From positions 1,426,001 to 1,490,000 of the forward strand of contig OZ241994.1 of the NCBI GenBank assembly GCA_965204525.1: a stretch of DNA of 64,000 nucleotides. The letters are read 5' to 3'. Below, in pieces: positions 43,329 to 51,713 of the stretch (positions within the stretch are counted from its first letter, which is position 1; the number at the start of each line of letters is the position of its first letter). Under the pieces are notes generated by a model, which was not told where the DNA came from, made no database searches, and saw only the letters and a program-made list of their open reading frames with translations. The stretch comes from Bin5 sp965204525 (GTDB taxonomy: Bacteria; Chloroflexota; Anaerolineae; Caldilineales; Caldilineaceae). Both the position numbers and the translations under genes were made by a program.

Positions 43329-43895
43329 TCACTCGTCAATATCACTGAGGGCTTCTCTGGCTCTAACAAGCGCGTCGTCCAAACTCAGTCGCCGTCCATT
43401 TGTGTTTCCGTTCCACAGCAATTTGCAGGTGACTTCCTGCACCCTCGGCATTTCGAAACTGAGAATCACGGCCGCATCCATCACCACCCATCCTTGATCC
43501 AACACGACAAGCACATCAGGCGTGGCCTGTGCTTTAATCTTTGCGGCTTTCTCCATGTCTGAAAAATGCGCTGCGAGTCTTGAGTCGTCTATGAAGAATG
43601 GGATTTTGGATTCCCACCCTTGAGATGACCATGTCTTCCTGACCTCGCAGGCAGTGGCAGGGAGTGAGATTTTCTCATTATGGATTCGTGCAATTTCGCA
43701 TACGGCTCGTTGGATCGCTGATGGTTCGTTGCTAATTCCGGCAGCGTTTTCAAGATCTATTTTCTCGCCATAGATGAGCACGATCAGGTCGTCTATGCCT
43801 GAGTCCAGTACATTTTCGGCGAACTGGATTTCTTGGTAGTATTGCGCCACCGAGGAAGTGACTCTTTCTGGTGGTGCAGTGGCTTGATTGCTCAT
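43329..43895 (-). CDS. Hypothetical protein in a defence-like operon
   Basis: 188 residues, soluble, no motif recognised. Good ribosome site (AAAGGAAAA) before ATG 43895. The region PDVLVVLDQGWVVMDAAVIL reads like a buried strand pair. It sits between a KAP-like remnant upstream and a PD-(D/E)XK-like gene downstream on the same strand, and may be the partner of either. Confidence 0.55.
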   Translation of the reverse strand: MSNQATAPPERVTSSVAQYYQEIQFAENVLDSGIDDLIVLIYGEKIDLENAAGISNEPSAIQRAVCEIARIHNEKISLPATACEVRKTWSSQGWESKIPFFIDDSRLAAHFSDMEKAAKIKAQATPDVLVVLDQGWVVMDAAVILSFEMPRVQEVTCKLLWNGNTNGRRLSLDDALVRAREALSDIDE

Positions 43896-43910
43896 GCCTG
43901 TTTTTTCCTT

Positions 43911-44090
43911 TCAGTTGGTTGAAGTTGGGGTCGTGTGGCGGTGGCGTGTCCGCAGGGCCGCCATTGTGTAGGGGCTTTCCAAGTTTCGCGGCAGGTTGGT
44001 AAGTGACAGGAATGTTTGTTCTCTGTCCATTAGGTCGTGCTGGAACGGGTCGTCACAGGGGATTGGGATATCGTCGGGTCTAATTTTCAT
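43911..44090 (-). pseudogene. KAP-family P-loop ATPase, N-terminal remnant
   Basis: A 59-codon frame starting MKIRPDDIPIPCDDPFQHDL, then MDREQTFLSLTNLPRNLESP followed by YTMAALRTRHR. The first ~43 residues match the start of KAP NTPases (pattern M-K-x-R-P-x-x-I-x-I-P-x-DDPF-x-x-D-x-x-x-R-x-x-x-x-x-L-T), which normally run into A-I-D-G-x-W-G-x-GKT. Here the Walker A part is missing and the frame ends after unrelated codons. Likely a relic of a KAP gene replaced by the downstream genes, unless the short peptide is used to couple translation. Confidence 0.5.
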
Positions 44091-44216
44091 GCTTCTTATG
44101 AGATTGGTCCGTCATGGAATGTGACGGATTTCTCAGTCTGGTGTTGGTATGGGGCATTGGCGTATGAGTCACTTGGGGAGGGAGTGTTCTCTTGTTAACC
44201 AAGGCGGGAGTGGGTC

Positions 44217-45200
44217 TCACAGGCGTTGCTTGAGGATGCCGAACACTTTCTCTTGGAGCGATCTGAGCATTTTCCAGTCAAGCGTAGTGACTCGATAGTG
44301 TGCAATATCATTTCGATGTTTCTTCTCGTCCTTTAGGTCTTGATCGTTTAGCAATTGTAGTTTTGGTCGAAAAGCGTCGCCCAATTCCTGTGTTCGTTCC
44401 CAGAGTTGCAAATACCATAAACGCAAAAATGTGTCATCTGTAGTTGGGTCAAGTTGTAGTGCTTTGGTCAACTCTCCTAGTCTATCGCCGAAATGCTGAG
44501 GCCGCTTCTGGCTAGGCTGCTTAATTTCTGATTCAATTCTTGCAACAAGATTCTTGATAGCTTGCGACCTCGCGATCATATCGTGCGCGGTGATCGGGCT
44601 CACCACTTGCACGTGTGCGCTGCCTGACAGTTCTCCCTTAATCACACACTTGCTTTCTCGCGTACTGAAGCAGTGTGCGTCAAAGGACTTCTCTAGCGCA
44701 TCGGTTATTTCGAGTTCTGCTTTCACAGCGGTCAACACGATGCTGATGTTTTCTGACTGATCTTTTGGGAGTGGCGCTCGTGCACCACTGCAATCAAAGA
44801 CCATATATGTTTCTACGTTCTCATGTAGAAACATAGCGCACTGCCCACCTACTACAGGGAATGATCCCATATCTTCCTTGACCTGAACAACGACAAAGAT
44901 TGTCTTTTCAGGTTTGTCTTCATCTTCGAGGCAGCATTTTCTTAGAGCTTCCTCAAAGTATTCGTCCACCAATCGGTGATCTGAAAAACTGTCGTTCAGC
45001 AGGTAACTGACTGGGTTTGTAACGACAGAGACTTTGAAATCATTAGCCTTCTTGACAATGCATGGTGCAACGTGTCCTTTCTCGACTCTGTAGGTTGGCA
45101 CCCTGAAGATGGTTGTCTGTAGATACTCGGTAATATGACAAGGGAATGGAACTCCCCCCATTCTTCTTACGAGAGTGGTAGAAATTTCCATATGATGCAC
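44217..45200 (-). CDS. Putative HEPN-domain protein
   Basis: 327 residues. The N-terminal ~190 residues are a mixed alpha/beta domain without known motifs (PVVGGQCAMFLHENVETYMV, FDCSG). The C-terminal ~110 residues are helical and contain KKHRNDIAHYRVTTLDWKML, with RNDIAH at 296-301 matching the R-x4-H active-site motif of HEPN ribonucleases in the usual position near the end of the domain. This suggests a sensor domain fused to an RNase effector. Single gene with gaps on both sides; 43896-44216 upstream of the neighbouring operon holds only the KAP remnant. Confidence 0.5.
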   Translation of the reverse strand: MHHMEISTTLVRRMGGVPFPCHITEYLQTTIFRVPTYRVEKGHVAPCIVKKANDFKVSVVTNPVSYLLNDSFSDHRLVDEYFEEALRKCCLEDEDKPEKTIFVVVQVKEDMGSFPVVGGQCAMFLHENVETYMVFDCSGARAPLPKDQSENISIVLTAVKAELEITDALEKSFDAHCFSTRESKCVIKGELSGSAHVQVVSPITAHDMIARSQAIKNLVARIESEIKQPSQKRPQHFGDRLGELTKALQLDPTTDDTFLRLWYLQLWERTQELGDAFRPKLQLLNDQDLKDEKKHRNDIAHYRVTTLDWKMLRSLQEKVFGILKQRL

Positions 45201-45377
45201 TTCCTCCTTGACGACATTTGAACCTGGCGTTTTGGCATGAGATTAGCGGGAGAGTATGGTGAGCCACATGGTTGCCCTGGTCATGGAACGCTAAGACTAG
45301 AATCATAGGGCATCTCTTTCAATCTGTTGAAGTGACTTCTTAACGTGCACACTTCAACCGCCTTGTAGTGGTCGAGA

Positions 45378-45788
45378 CTAACTGTTTAGAAACTCTGTCA
45401 GGTTTTGGGTAGCGGTTGGCAAGTCGAGCAGCTGACACTCCCATACGGTGTACACGCTCCAACCCAATTCTTCAAGCAAGACATTGTTGCGTTCATCTCT
45501 GGCCCTATTTCGCTCCAATTTGGCAAGCCAGTACTCTCTGTTTGTGATAGGTATTCGTACGCGGGAACAATCTCGATGGAGGTGCCAGAAACACCCATTC
45601 ACAAACACAACTTTACGCCTTCCAGGGAACACCAGGTCTGGACACCCAGGCAATTCGCTTCGATGCAGGCGAAAACGATAACCTAATCCATGCAGAAGCC
45701 GACGCACCTGCATTTCAGGCTTCGTCCCCTTCGATCTTACTTTTGCCATGATTTGACTGCGCACCAGCGACGATACTTTATCAGGCAA
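45378..45788 (-). CDS. vsr: Vsr-type very-short-patch repair endonuclease
   Basis: 136 residues, normal Vsr length: SQIMAKVRSKGTKPEMQVRR, LLHGLGYRFRLHRSELPGCP (catalytic Asp follows in DLVFPGRRKVVFVNGCFWH), then the zinc/His-Cys site FWHLHRDCSRVR and the end ELGWSVYTVWECQL. It nicks at T:G mismatches made by deamination of 5-methylcytosine. It pairs with the C5-methylase at 45922-47106. Confidence 0.95.
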   Translation of the reverse strand: MPDKVSSLVRSQIMAKVRSKGTKPEMQVRRLLHGLGYRFRLHRSELPGCPDLVFPGRRKVVFVNGCFWHLHRDCSRVRIPITNREYWLAKLERNRARDERNNVLLEELGWSVYTVWECQLLDLPTATQNLTEFLNS

Positions 45789-45921
45789 AAGAATTTCTCC
45801 GTAATGAACGGCAAAACTGAACTTTTCGAGAATGCGGGACTATTTGTTTCTCGTCGAAAGCCGTTTCTTAAGCATCCTATATGGGGGTTTCTTGACAATC
45901 CACCATAGTGGATTTGCCACA

Positions 45922-47106
45922 TCAACCTTGTTCCCCAGAAAACGCCCCTGGGCCTTCCGTAAGAGGTCTCAAGACATTAGTCGCAAGCCACTTAACGACT
46001 GGTACACAGACTGCGTCTCCGAATGCACTTAAAGACTGATTCTCGGTTCTTGCAACTATAGGGAATGAATCCGGCACACCCTGTAATCGGGCATACTCCC
46101 TCGCTGTCAATGTCCGCATTCGCACTCTACCACCACCAGCTGAAACTAAGAACTGCTTTCCACTACCACCTACTGCTGTTCGCAAGCAACCAGCAATGTC
46201 ATCTGATCGAACTTCCGCTCTCTGCCCCTGTTTGCGTCGCCTTCGGAAAAAAGTTCTGAAAGTCATGCCCTTCTGGAGGGCCAGACGGTTAACCATTTCC
46301 AAGTGGGGCTGGGACATCATGTCCAAATGCTTGTTGACTTTCGCCTCAGGCCACCATCGCGGGTCGTTTCCTTGCAGAATCTCAACTACGTCTCCAGAGA
46401 ACCCATGGCTCAAATATTCGGGGGGTTCCGGGATGTTTAGGTGAGCCCACCGAACATCTTCGTTGTCTGATATGAGTTCTTTCAATCGTTGGGGCATCAA
46501 CCTCTTGGATCTGGCAGAAACTTCCGCCCCATCTCCCAAGACATCAACTGATCTTACTCCCGCCATAAATATTCTGGGCCGGCTCTGGGGTACAAATGAG
46601 AGGGCGTTAAGCAGGAACACGTCGCAGAAGTAACCAAGATCGTTGAGTGATTTCGCCGTTATTCTGAAGTCAATTCCACCGTTTGAGTACATCCAGCCCG
46701 TAACGTTTTCCAAGAGAACAAGAGGTGGTGCTGATTCTCCCTGTTCTTTTAGCAAGTTATAAAATCCCCAGTAGGCACCCGAATGTCTTCCGTCAATTCC
46801 CTTTCCTTTCCCAGCGAGAGACAAATCTATGCAAGGGAAGGAGCAAGTCGCCAGGGTCGCTTGGGGAATCTCTTCTGCCTTCAAGTCGAATACATCTCGC
46901 AACTGGTAGCTGTCGCCAAAAAATCCTTCGTACAATTGGGCGCGATCAGCACTCCAGTCATTTGCAAACACGACCCGCCAGCCCGTCTCTTCAAGCCCCA
47001 TCCGAAACAGTCCGATTCCAGCGAAGTATTCTACGAAAGTCAGTGGAATCTCATTGGGCTTGGCGCAGTGTGTCAGGACTGTCGGTGAGATTCTCGATTC
47101 GTCCAT
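45922..47106 (-). CDS. dcm: DNA (cytosine-5) methyltransferase
   Basis: 394 residues. Motif I TFVEYFAGIGLFRMGLEETG, motif IV ATCSFPCIDLSLAG with catalytic Cys92, motif VI LLENVTGW at about 132, motif VIII FVPQSRPRIFMAGVR, and motifs IX-X near the end (LTAREYARLQGVPDSFPIVA, then LSAFGDAVCVPVVKWLA). Modification enzyme of the adjacent putative type II system, with Vsr as its repair partner. The recognition sequence cannot be read. Vsr, this gene and the DUF4928 gene share one strand. Confidence 0.95.
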   Translation of the reverse strand: MDESRISPTVLTHCAKPNEIPLTFVEYFAGIGLFRMGLEETGWRVVFANDWSADRAQLYEGFFGDSYQLRDVFDLKAEEIPQATLATCSFPCIDLSLAGKGKGIDGRHSGAYWGFYNLLKEQGESAPPLVLLENVTGWMYSNGGIDFRITAKSLNDLGYFCDVFLLNALSFVPQSRPRIFMAGVRSVDVLGDGAEVSARSKRLMPQRLKELISDNEDVRWAHLNIPEPPEYLSHGFSGDVVEILQGNDPRWWPEAKVNKHLDMMSQPHLEMVNRLALQKGMTFRTFFRRRRKQGQRAEVRSDDIAGCLRTAVGGSGKQFLVSAGGGRVRMRTLTAREYARLQGVPDSFPIVARTENQSLSAFGDAVCVPVVKWLATNVLRPLTEGPGAFSGEQG

Positions 47107-47198
47107 TTACTTCTCCATAGCTACAGGAATATTGATCTGTAGCGACACGTCAGTTTCAACCTTGGCTAACCTTTCATTGTACTTTTTCAGAAGGCGCT

Positions 47199-48056
47199 TT
47201 ATGTTTTTGTGACTTCCAAACTTGAAAAGTCAGAGAGTTCCTCAATATTCTGGGCAACAAAAGACTCTATAGATTCTACTGACACACGACCATTCAAGTC
47301 CGATTCCGCAACCTGCCGTGTGCCCTCCAGCTTATCGTCCGGCACAAGAAAGAATACCCTGAGACCGTTTTCTAAATTGTCGAGGCATTTGTCGTAGTGC
47401 CCTCTGTTTGGAGCGACCGAAACGTGGAAAACACAATCATTCAACTGAAAGTCACCATGCTCCTCAGATTGCGAATCGGCGGCGCTAGATGCAGAATTTC
47501 TTATCTTGTGCTTCGGGAAACGCAGGGCTAACTTGGCACCGACCAAGTACTCTGCGACTTCGCCCGCCTTTTGCCGCTGCTGAGCGGATTCTAAAATGCT
47601 GCCAACTACCTCTCTTGAGGTCATTCCTGCGATATATTCAAATGTGAGCTTCCCAGAATTTAGAATTTCCTTCGCCCTCGCAGCAAGAAACTCTTGCATA
47701 CATTCTAGTGCCTCGTCTCTTTCCTTGATTGAGAGTTTTTCAATTCCGGTCTCTGATAGCTTTTGCAGTAGAGGTTCAAGAGCCTTCATTAGACCGCGAT
47801 TCGTGCGTCCTCCTTCTCTTGAAAGAACTCTCATCTCACCATAGCGAGACAATATCTCTCGAACTTTATTGGGGCCAGCATTTCTCAGTTGGTCGCTACT
47901 TGTGGCCTTTTGCGATTCTATACTAAAGTCTAGATCCTCCTTTAAGTTCTCAATGAGGACAAGGCCCCCTGCGATAGTTCCTTTGTTACGCGATCGTTTG
48001 GAAAGAGAATTCCACCAGTATTCTGCGACTTTTCTGAAGGAAGAGGTTTCAGTCAT
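47199..48056 (-). CDS. DUF4928-type putative restriction endonuclease
   Basis: About 285 residues. The C-terminal half carries GEVAEYLVGAKLALRFPKHK near 175 (the Glu helix), SAADSQSEEHGDFQLNDCVF near 205 (Asp/Glu core), FHVSVAPNRGHYDKCLDNLE and GLRVFFLVPDDKLEGTRQ. This is the DUF4928 pattern found beside C5-methylases and Vsr and thought to be the cognate nuclease. Start chosen at ATG 48056 (MTETSSFRKVAEYWW); the open frame extends to 48170 without conservation. 92 bp upstream of dcm. Confidence 0.75.
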   Translation of the reverse strand: MTETSSFRKVAEYWWNSLSKRSRNKGTIAGGLVLIENLKEDLDFSIESQKATSSDQLRNAGPNKVREILSRYGEMRVLSREGGRTNRGLMKALEPLLQKLSETGIEKLSIKERDEALECMQEFLAARAKEILNSGKLTFEYIAGMTSREVVGSILESAQQRQKAGEVAEYLVGAKLALRFPKHKIRNSASSAADSQSEEHGDFQLNDCVFHVSVAPNRGHYDKCLDNLENGLRVFFLVPDDKLEGTRQVAESDLNGRVSVESIESFVAQNIEELSDFSSLEVTKT

Positions 48057-48625
48057 CGAAAGTGCTGGCAAAGTGAGTGATGCGGATAGGCGAGATATGC
48101 GATCATCCCCAAGACAGGGAAAGCCATGCCATACAATCCTGCCGGACGCTTGAGGCAAGTATACTGCCACATATCACAATTCGCCACATCGAAGGAAGAA
48201 TCAGCAGGATTGACCGGAGTCAGGCAGGGCAGTCGCATCTAAATACGGCCGCCAAAATGACCCACAAAGGGCACCCACAAGGAGTCCCCCTTTTGGTGGC
48301 CATGCAGTCAAGAAACACTGCTTGTATCAACTATTCATGTTTCTAGGTTATCTGAATCTCCTCCGGCGACCGCAACCCACCGCTCACTCACCTTCGATTT
48401 CGCTGAGAGGCATAGCCCCCTTCACCTTCGTCGTTCCCCTCTTCCGTTGCAGTTTGGTTCATTCTGTAGCTTTGACTTAAACTACCTGCACCACAACAGT
48501 CGTAATAATCCTGGCGTCTTGTGATGTCGGATGAATGGGCGCATTGCGCCTCCTCATTGGACATCAGGATTGATCGGCTGTTGTGGTGACTCCCAATCAT
48601 CCGCATCCACTGAGGGGGCACCACT
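48057..48625. other. Gene-free stretch between divergent genes
   Basis: 570 bp between the DUF4928 gene and the SNase gene. Short frames on both strands lack ribosome sites. An AAAGGGCACCC…CCCCTTTT imperfect hairpin lies near 48263-48295. It presumably holds both divergent promoters, but no convincing -35/-10 pair was found. Confidence 0.4.
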
Positions 48626-49480
48626 ATGCGTTCCAGAAACAAGTTTGTTGGCGTCGGTGCAGTTGTTTTCCTCTTGCTCGTGCTGACCGTTTTGCAACTT
48701 CAAGCTCAAACTCCCACAGCCACTCCAGAGAATCCGACGGCGACAACCGAACTCGTCACGTCCACCCCCGTACCGACCACCGCAACTTCAACACTCACAA
48801 CCACACTTTCTACACGTCAGGCTGTCGTCAAGAGGCCAATTGATGGCGATTCAATAGAGATTGTGTTTGTTGACGACGGCACAATCGCAACAGTCCATCT
48901 TGCCAACGTAGATGCGCCAGAGTTTTCCGATCACATCGAGTGTTTTGGCCGGGAGTCGTCTGAATTCGTAACGCAAACATTCCGAGACAACCCGTTGGTC
49001 TCGGTGAGTTTGGCGGGAGATGTTCAGGACGGTGAAGCGTTTGGGTATGTCGAACTACCCGATCGAACTTTAGTGAACAGGTTGCTCGTGTTGTTTGGCT
49101 ACGGCAAGTTTGATGATCGAATCAAGAGCACATTTACCTCTGATATAGAGGATGCAGAAGAACTGGGTAAACGAGGCAAAGCTGGGCTGTGGCGAGTCTG
49201 CGGCGAAACGGAACAACCGCCTCAGCCGTGCTTCCTGTTCTCTCAAAATGGCATTGATTCCGCATCAAAACAAGCCTTCTTTGTGGAGTTTCCCGATGCT
49301 AGTGAATTGCGGGGGTATTTTTCGAATGTGACCTACAGTCCTGCCCAAAACGAACTGATCGTGATATGGTCAATATCGATAGATGATACCCTTTCAGGAT
49401 GGATCATGAGAGAACACTATCGACTTTGGGACTGCTCAAGGGATCGGTCTGAGGTGTACAATCCGCGCAATAATCGTTAG
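48626..49480 (+). CDS. Exported SNase-like (thermonuclease) protein
   Basis: 284 residues. N-terminal signal sequence or anchor (RSRNKFVG then a hydrophobic run to about 27), a Thr/Pro-rich linker (about 28-65, repeated TPT/TATS), then a staphylococcal nuclease-like domain: VKRPIDGDSIEIVF, VHLANVDAPEF (catalytic Asp), ECFGRESSEFVTQTF, YVELPDRTLVNRLLVLFGYG and EELGKRGKAGLWRVC. The central RGE/Arg catalytic pattern is only partly visible. A C-terminal ~75 residues of unknown fold follow. SD GAGGGGG. Probably acts outside the membrane on DNA/RNA or is a binding variant. Confidence 0.75.
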   Translation: MRSRNKFVGVGAVVFLLLVLTVLQLQAQTPTATPENPTATTELVTSTPVPTTATSTLTTTLSTRQAVVKRPIDGDSIEIVFVDDGTIATVHLANVDAPEFSDHIECFGRESSEFVTQTFRDNPLVSVSLAGDVQDGEAFGYVELPDRTLVNRLLVLFGYGKFDDRIKSTFTSDIEDAEELGKRGKAGLWRVCGETEQPPQPCFLFSQNGIDSASKQAFFVEFPDASELRGYFSNVTYSPAQNELIVIWSISIDDTLSGWIMREHYRLWDCSRDRSEVYNPRNNR

Positions 49481-49515
49481 ATTGACCGCCTAGATCTCAC
49501 TTCGATCGCAAAAAA

Positions 49516-49552
49516 GGGGGCGGCACCTGTATCGCATGAAGTGTCGCCCCCC
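49516..49552. terminator. Strong hairpin terminator (usable on both strands)
   Basis: GGGGGCGGCAC (49516-49526) and GTGTCGCCCCC (49541-49551) form an 11-bp stem with one G-T pair. A7 before it gives a T-run on the minus strand; CTCTTATA follows on plus. It follows the SNase gene by 36 bp. Confidence 0.8.
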
Positions 49553-49573
49553 TCTTATACAAGAGGGAGCAAA

Positions 49574-49702
49574 ATGGAAGCCCTGATATGCTTGTCCATT
49601 TTCATTGTGATGACTACCATCTGGGCAATTCACAAGACCAAGAATCGGGAGCGACAAGAACGGGACGAGAAGGCTGGATGTTTCTTATTCTTCTTCCCAT
49701 AG
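49574..49702 (+). CDS. 42-aa single-span membrane peptide
   Basis: Short frame with a good ribosome site (AGAGGGAG, 5 nt before ATG). Sequence starts MEALICLSIFIVMTTIWAIH (one transmembrane helix), followed by a charged stretch KTKNRERQERDEK and a hydrophobic end GCFLFFFP. The pattern of TM, charged linker and aromatic tail is that of many small membrane proteins and type I-toxin-like peptides. No family recognised. It begins 22 bp after the terminator, so it has its own promoter or relies on read-through. Confidence 0.45.
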   Translation: MEALICLSIFIVMTTIWAIHKTKNRERQERDEKAGCFLFFFP

Positions 49703-49811
49703 ACAATTGAGCATCAATCAGGGAGACAAGCCCTTATCGTGTTGCCCCCTAAATGAAAGCATTTAGTTGACGAAATGATGACGCGTGGTGTCGATGTGGC
49801 GGGGGAACAAA

Positions 49812-50102
49812 ATGAATGAATGCGAGTTGCGATCTTGCTTGAAACGTGTTGGGAAGGCGTGCTTTGCGGATTTCTACAAGGAATTTGCCGACCTCTCCCT
49901 ATCAGCAGATGATGTGGCAGACATCATCGTGCGAGATCAACCGAATCTCAGTTGGGATGCAGCAAAAACATGGCGTTGCTCAAGTGCTCGCAAAATTATC
50001 AAAGCAGGGCACGGCAAAGATGCTTTGCGAATTGTTCTTGAGTCCCGCGTCAGTCCCGATGTAAAGGAAAAGGCTATACGGGTTCTTGCCTCAAACTCAT
50101 AA
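49812..50102 (+). CDS. Hypothetical small protein
   Basis: 96 residues from ATG 49812 (GGGGGAA upstream): MNECELRSCLKRVGKACFAD, FYKEFADLSLSADDVADIIV, SWDAAKTWRCSSARKIIKAG. Helical, soluble, no known family; the spelling looks like a small helix-turn-helix or wHTH-like domain, but no motif is decisive. Frame starts upstream at 49785 are not supported by a ribosome site. Confidence 0.55.
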   Translation: MNECELRSCLKRVGKACFADFYKEFADLSLSADDVADIIVRDQPNLSWDAAKTWRCSSARKIIKAGHGKDALRIVLESRVSPDVKEKAIRVLASNS

Positions 50103-50115
50103 TTGCCTAAAGCGT

Positions 50116-50143
50116 TTGCCTAAAACAACTTTCGTGGTATAAT
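50116..50143 (+). promoter_or_regulatory. sigma70-type promoter, nearly leaderless SH3 gene
   Basis: TTGCCT (50116-50121), 16-base spacer, consensus TATAAT (50138-50143). The expected start of transcription (about 50150) is only about 10 nt before ATG 50160, leaving no room for a ribosome site. Confidence 0.7.
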
Positions 50144-50159
50144 TACCAGTGTAAATGAT

Positions 50160-51029
50160 ATGCAGAAAATTGAAATCGTATCGGTAGCGGTACTGCTTCC
50201 CATATTCATCCTGGCGTTATTCGTAGTTTTTATCGACCAGCAACAACAGTTCGCCCTTGGTGAAGTTGCACCGACAACGGTTCCCTTTCCCACTTTCACG
50301 AACACGCCCAACATTCCGGCCGCTCAAAGAACGTCAACCGTCGCGCTGTCTTTGCCTCACACGGCTACGCCCGTTCCGCCCACAGCCACAGCGCGTCCGC
50401 CGACCCTTATCGCCAACATCAACATGAACGTGCGCCAGGGGCCGGGCACAAACTATGCCGTCATCGGGGGAGCCAGCACGGGTCAGGAGTTCGCGATCAC
50501 GGGAACCGAGTCAGGCGCGCGCTGGTGGTTCCAGATCAACTACAACGGCATGGCTGGCTGGATGTACGCCCCGCTCGTCACCACAATAAACGCAGCAGGC
50601 GTACAGGTCGCCGCCAATATTCCACCGCCGCCAAGACCCACAGATACGCCCGTTCCGCCAACCAAAACACCCGTTCCGTTCATCGTCCAGCCAGCCAATA
50701 CACCCGTTCCGTTTCCAACGCAACCGCCGGCAGCGACTAGAATCCCTCGTGAAGTGTATGATGATAATCGAAACGGGCGCGCCATTTGTGAAGAGCAAAT
50801 ACAAAGAAGGCGTGGAGCAGAACAAACACGACACCAGAATCGTGTAGAAGACATTGAGAGGTATTACGCCAGGAAAGTTGAAGATGCGCGGGAAAGATAT
50901 GGACATTCGTTTGCCCAACTAAATATACGATTGGCTGAAATTGAAATATCCGCACAGAGAGATCGTGAAGATGAGAGGATACGCCACGAGCGCATATTGG
51001 CAGAAATAGATAGCGTAGTCTGCGATTAG
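50160..51029 (+). CDS. Membrane-anchored SH3b / coiled-coil protein
   Basis: 289 residues. N-terminal transmembrane anchor (about 5-27), Thr/Pro linker (about 35-80), one bacterial SH3 domain (about 82-140: NMNVRQGPGTNYAVIGGAST, ITGTESGARWWFQINYNGMA, GWMYAPLV), a second Pro-rich stretch with TDTPVPPTKTPVPF-type repeats (about 157-195), then a strongly charged helical tail (about 205-285: CEEQIQRRRGAEQTRHQNRV…) with a Cys at both ends of the region. SH3b domains bind peptidoglycan or proteins. Exported, anchored by the N-terminus. Role within the element unknown. Confidence 0.7.
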   Translation: MQKIEIVSVAVLLPIFILALFVVFIDQQQQFALGEVAPTTVPFPTFTNTPNIPAAQRTSTVALSLPHTATPVPPTATARPPTLIANINMNVRQGPGTNYAVIGGASTGQEFAITGTESGARWWFQINYNGMAGWMYAPLVTTINAAGVQVAANIPPPPRPTDTPVPPTKTPVPFIVQPANTPVPFPTQPPAATRIPREVYDDNRNGRAICEEQIQRRRGAEQTRHQNRVEDIERYYARKVEDARERYGHSFAQLNIRLAEIEISAQRDREDERIRHERILAEIDSVVCD

Positions 51030-51307
51030 GAGAACGCTCACAATCAACGCAAGGCCGTCTATCGCTACAAGAAGGCCCGGCACACAAGATGACGTATGTA
51101 TCAAAAGGGGATTCCGTACAGCAAAGGAAGTAAAGGAATGGGCACTCAGCGAATTGAAGTCTCGTCGCAGCAGGTAGCGACGATATCTGACTCCCATACA
51201 CACGCAGGGAAAGATCGGATAGCTTCTGCCAAATGGCGGAGGCTTTTCTATGTAGAGTTCTGCCCAAATTGTGGTAAAATACCCCGTACTCAAAGGAGTA
51301 GAAACCC
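51030..51307. other. Gene-free gap
   Basis: No gene seen. A TAAAAT box at about 51271-51276 and AAAGGAG at 51291-51297 serve the next small ORF. Confidence 0.4.
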
Positions 51308-51496
51308 ATGCCAAACAACAAGAGCGAACGACCCAAGAGACCTCGCGGCCGACCTCGCACACACCCCATGCCCGACCCCATCCCGGACACTCCGCAAAAC
51401 GTCGCCCGCATTCTGATGACCACCAAGCCGAAGCCAGATGCCGAATGGCAATACCTCAAAAACGCCCCTCCCACCGGCCCTTACAGACGGCGATAG
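51308..51496 (+). CDS. Small AT-hook-like Pro-rich protein (family copy A)
   Basis: 62 residues: basic start MPNNKSERPKRPRGRPRTHP with an AT-hook core (RPRGRPR), then PDPIPDTPQNVARILM and WQYLKNAPPTGPYRRR. AAAGGAG lies about 10 nt before ATG. The protein at 57640-57828 shares GRP-x4-P-x-PIPD-x-P-x-NVARILM…WQYLK-x-APPTGPY, and the DNA just after both genes is alike (TACTTTGGT then TATAATTCCC), so this is a duplicated unit inside the transposon. The zinc-ribbon protein at 39509 may be a third relative. Function unknown; DNA binding is a guess from the AT hook. Confidence 0.65.
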   Translation: MPNNKSERPKRPRGRPRTHPMPDPIPDTPQNVARILMTTKPKPDAEWQYLKNAPPTGPYRRR

Positions 51497-51584
51497 TCCC
51501 CCGCTTGTCAAGGGGTTTTGTCTACTTTGGTATATAATTCCCAAACCTTGTGCCGAAGTCGATTATGTGGGTAAGGCGATACGT

Positions 51585-51713
51585 ATGGCCTTCGCTGTAG
51601 TTCGTAAGAATACACGCAGGACTCCTGTGCCGGAGTCGCCGCCGGTGCCCCCAGAGGAAGATGAAGTGATTTCCCTTCGGGAACCCGGCCAGCCGTATGA
51701 GGAGGAGGAATGA
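51585..51713 (+). CDS. Short Pro/Glu-rich peptide ORF
   Basis: 42 residues starting MAFAVVRKNTRRTPVPESPP, ending in an acidic tail. AAGGCG lies before ATG 51585. It overlaps the next gene by ATGA, with GAGGAGGA in its 3' end acting as that gene's ribosome site. It may mainly couple translation to the next ORF. No family. Confidence 0.35.
   Translation: MAFAVVRKNTRRTPVPESPPVPPEEDEVISLREPGQPYEEEE

Noticed and set aside
48388..48642. 84-codon minus ORF
   Set aside because: Overlaps the SNase start region, low-complexity Asn/Gln/Arg end, no ribosome site.
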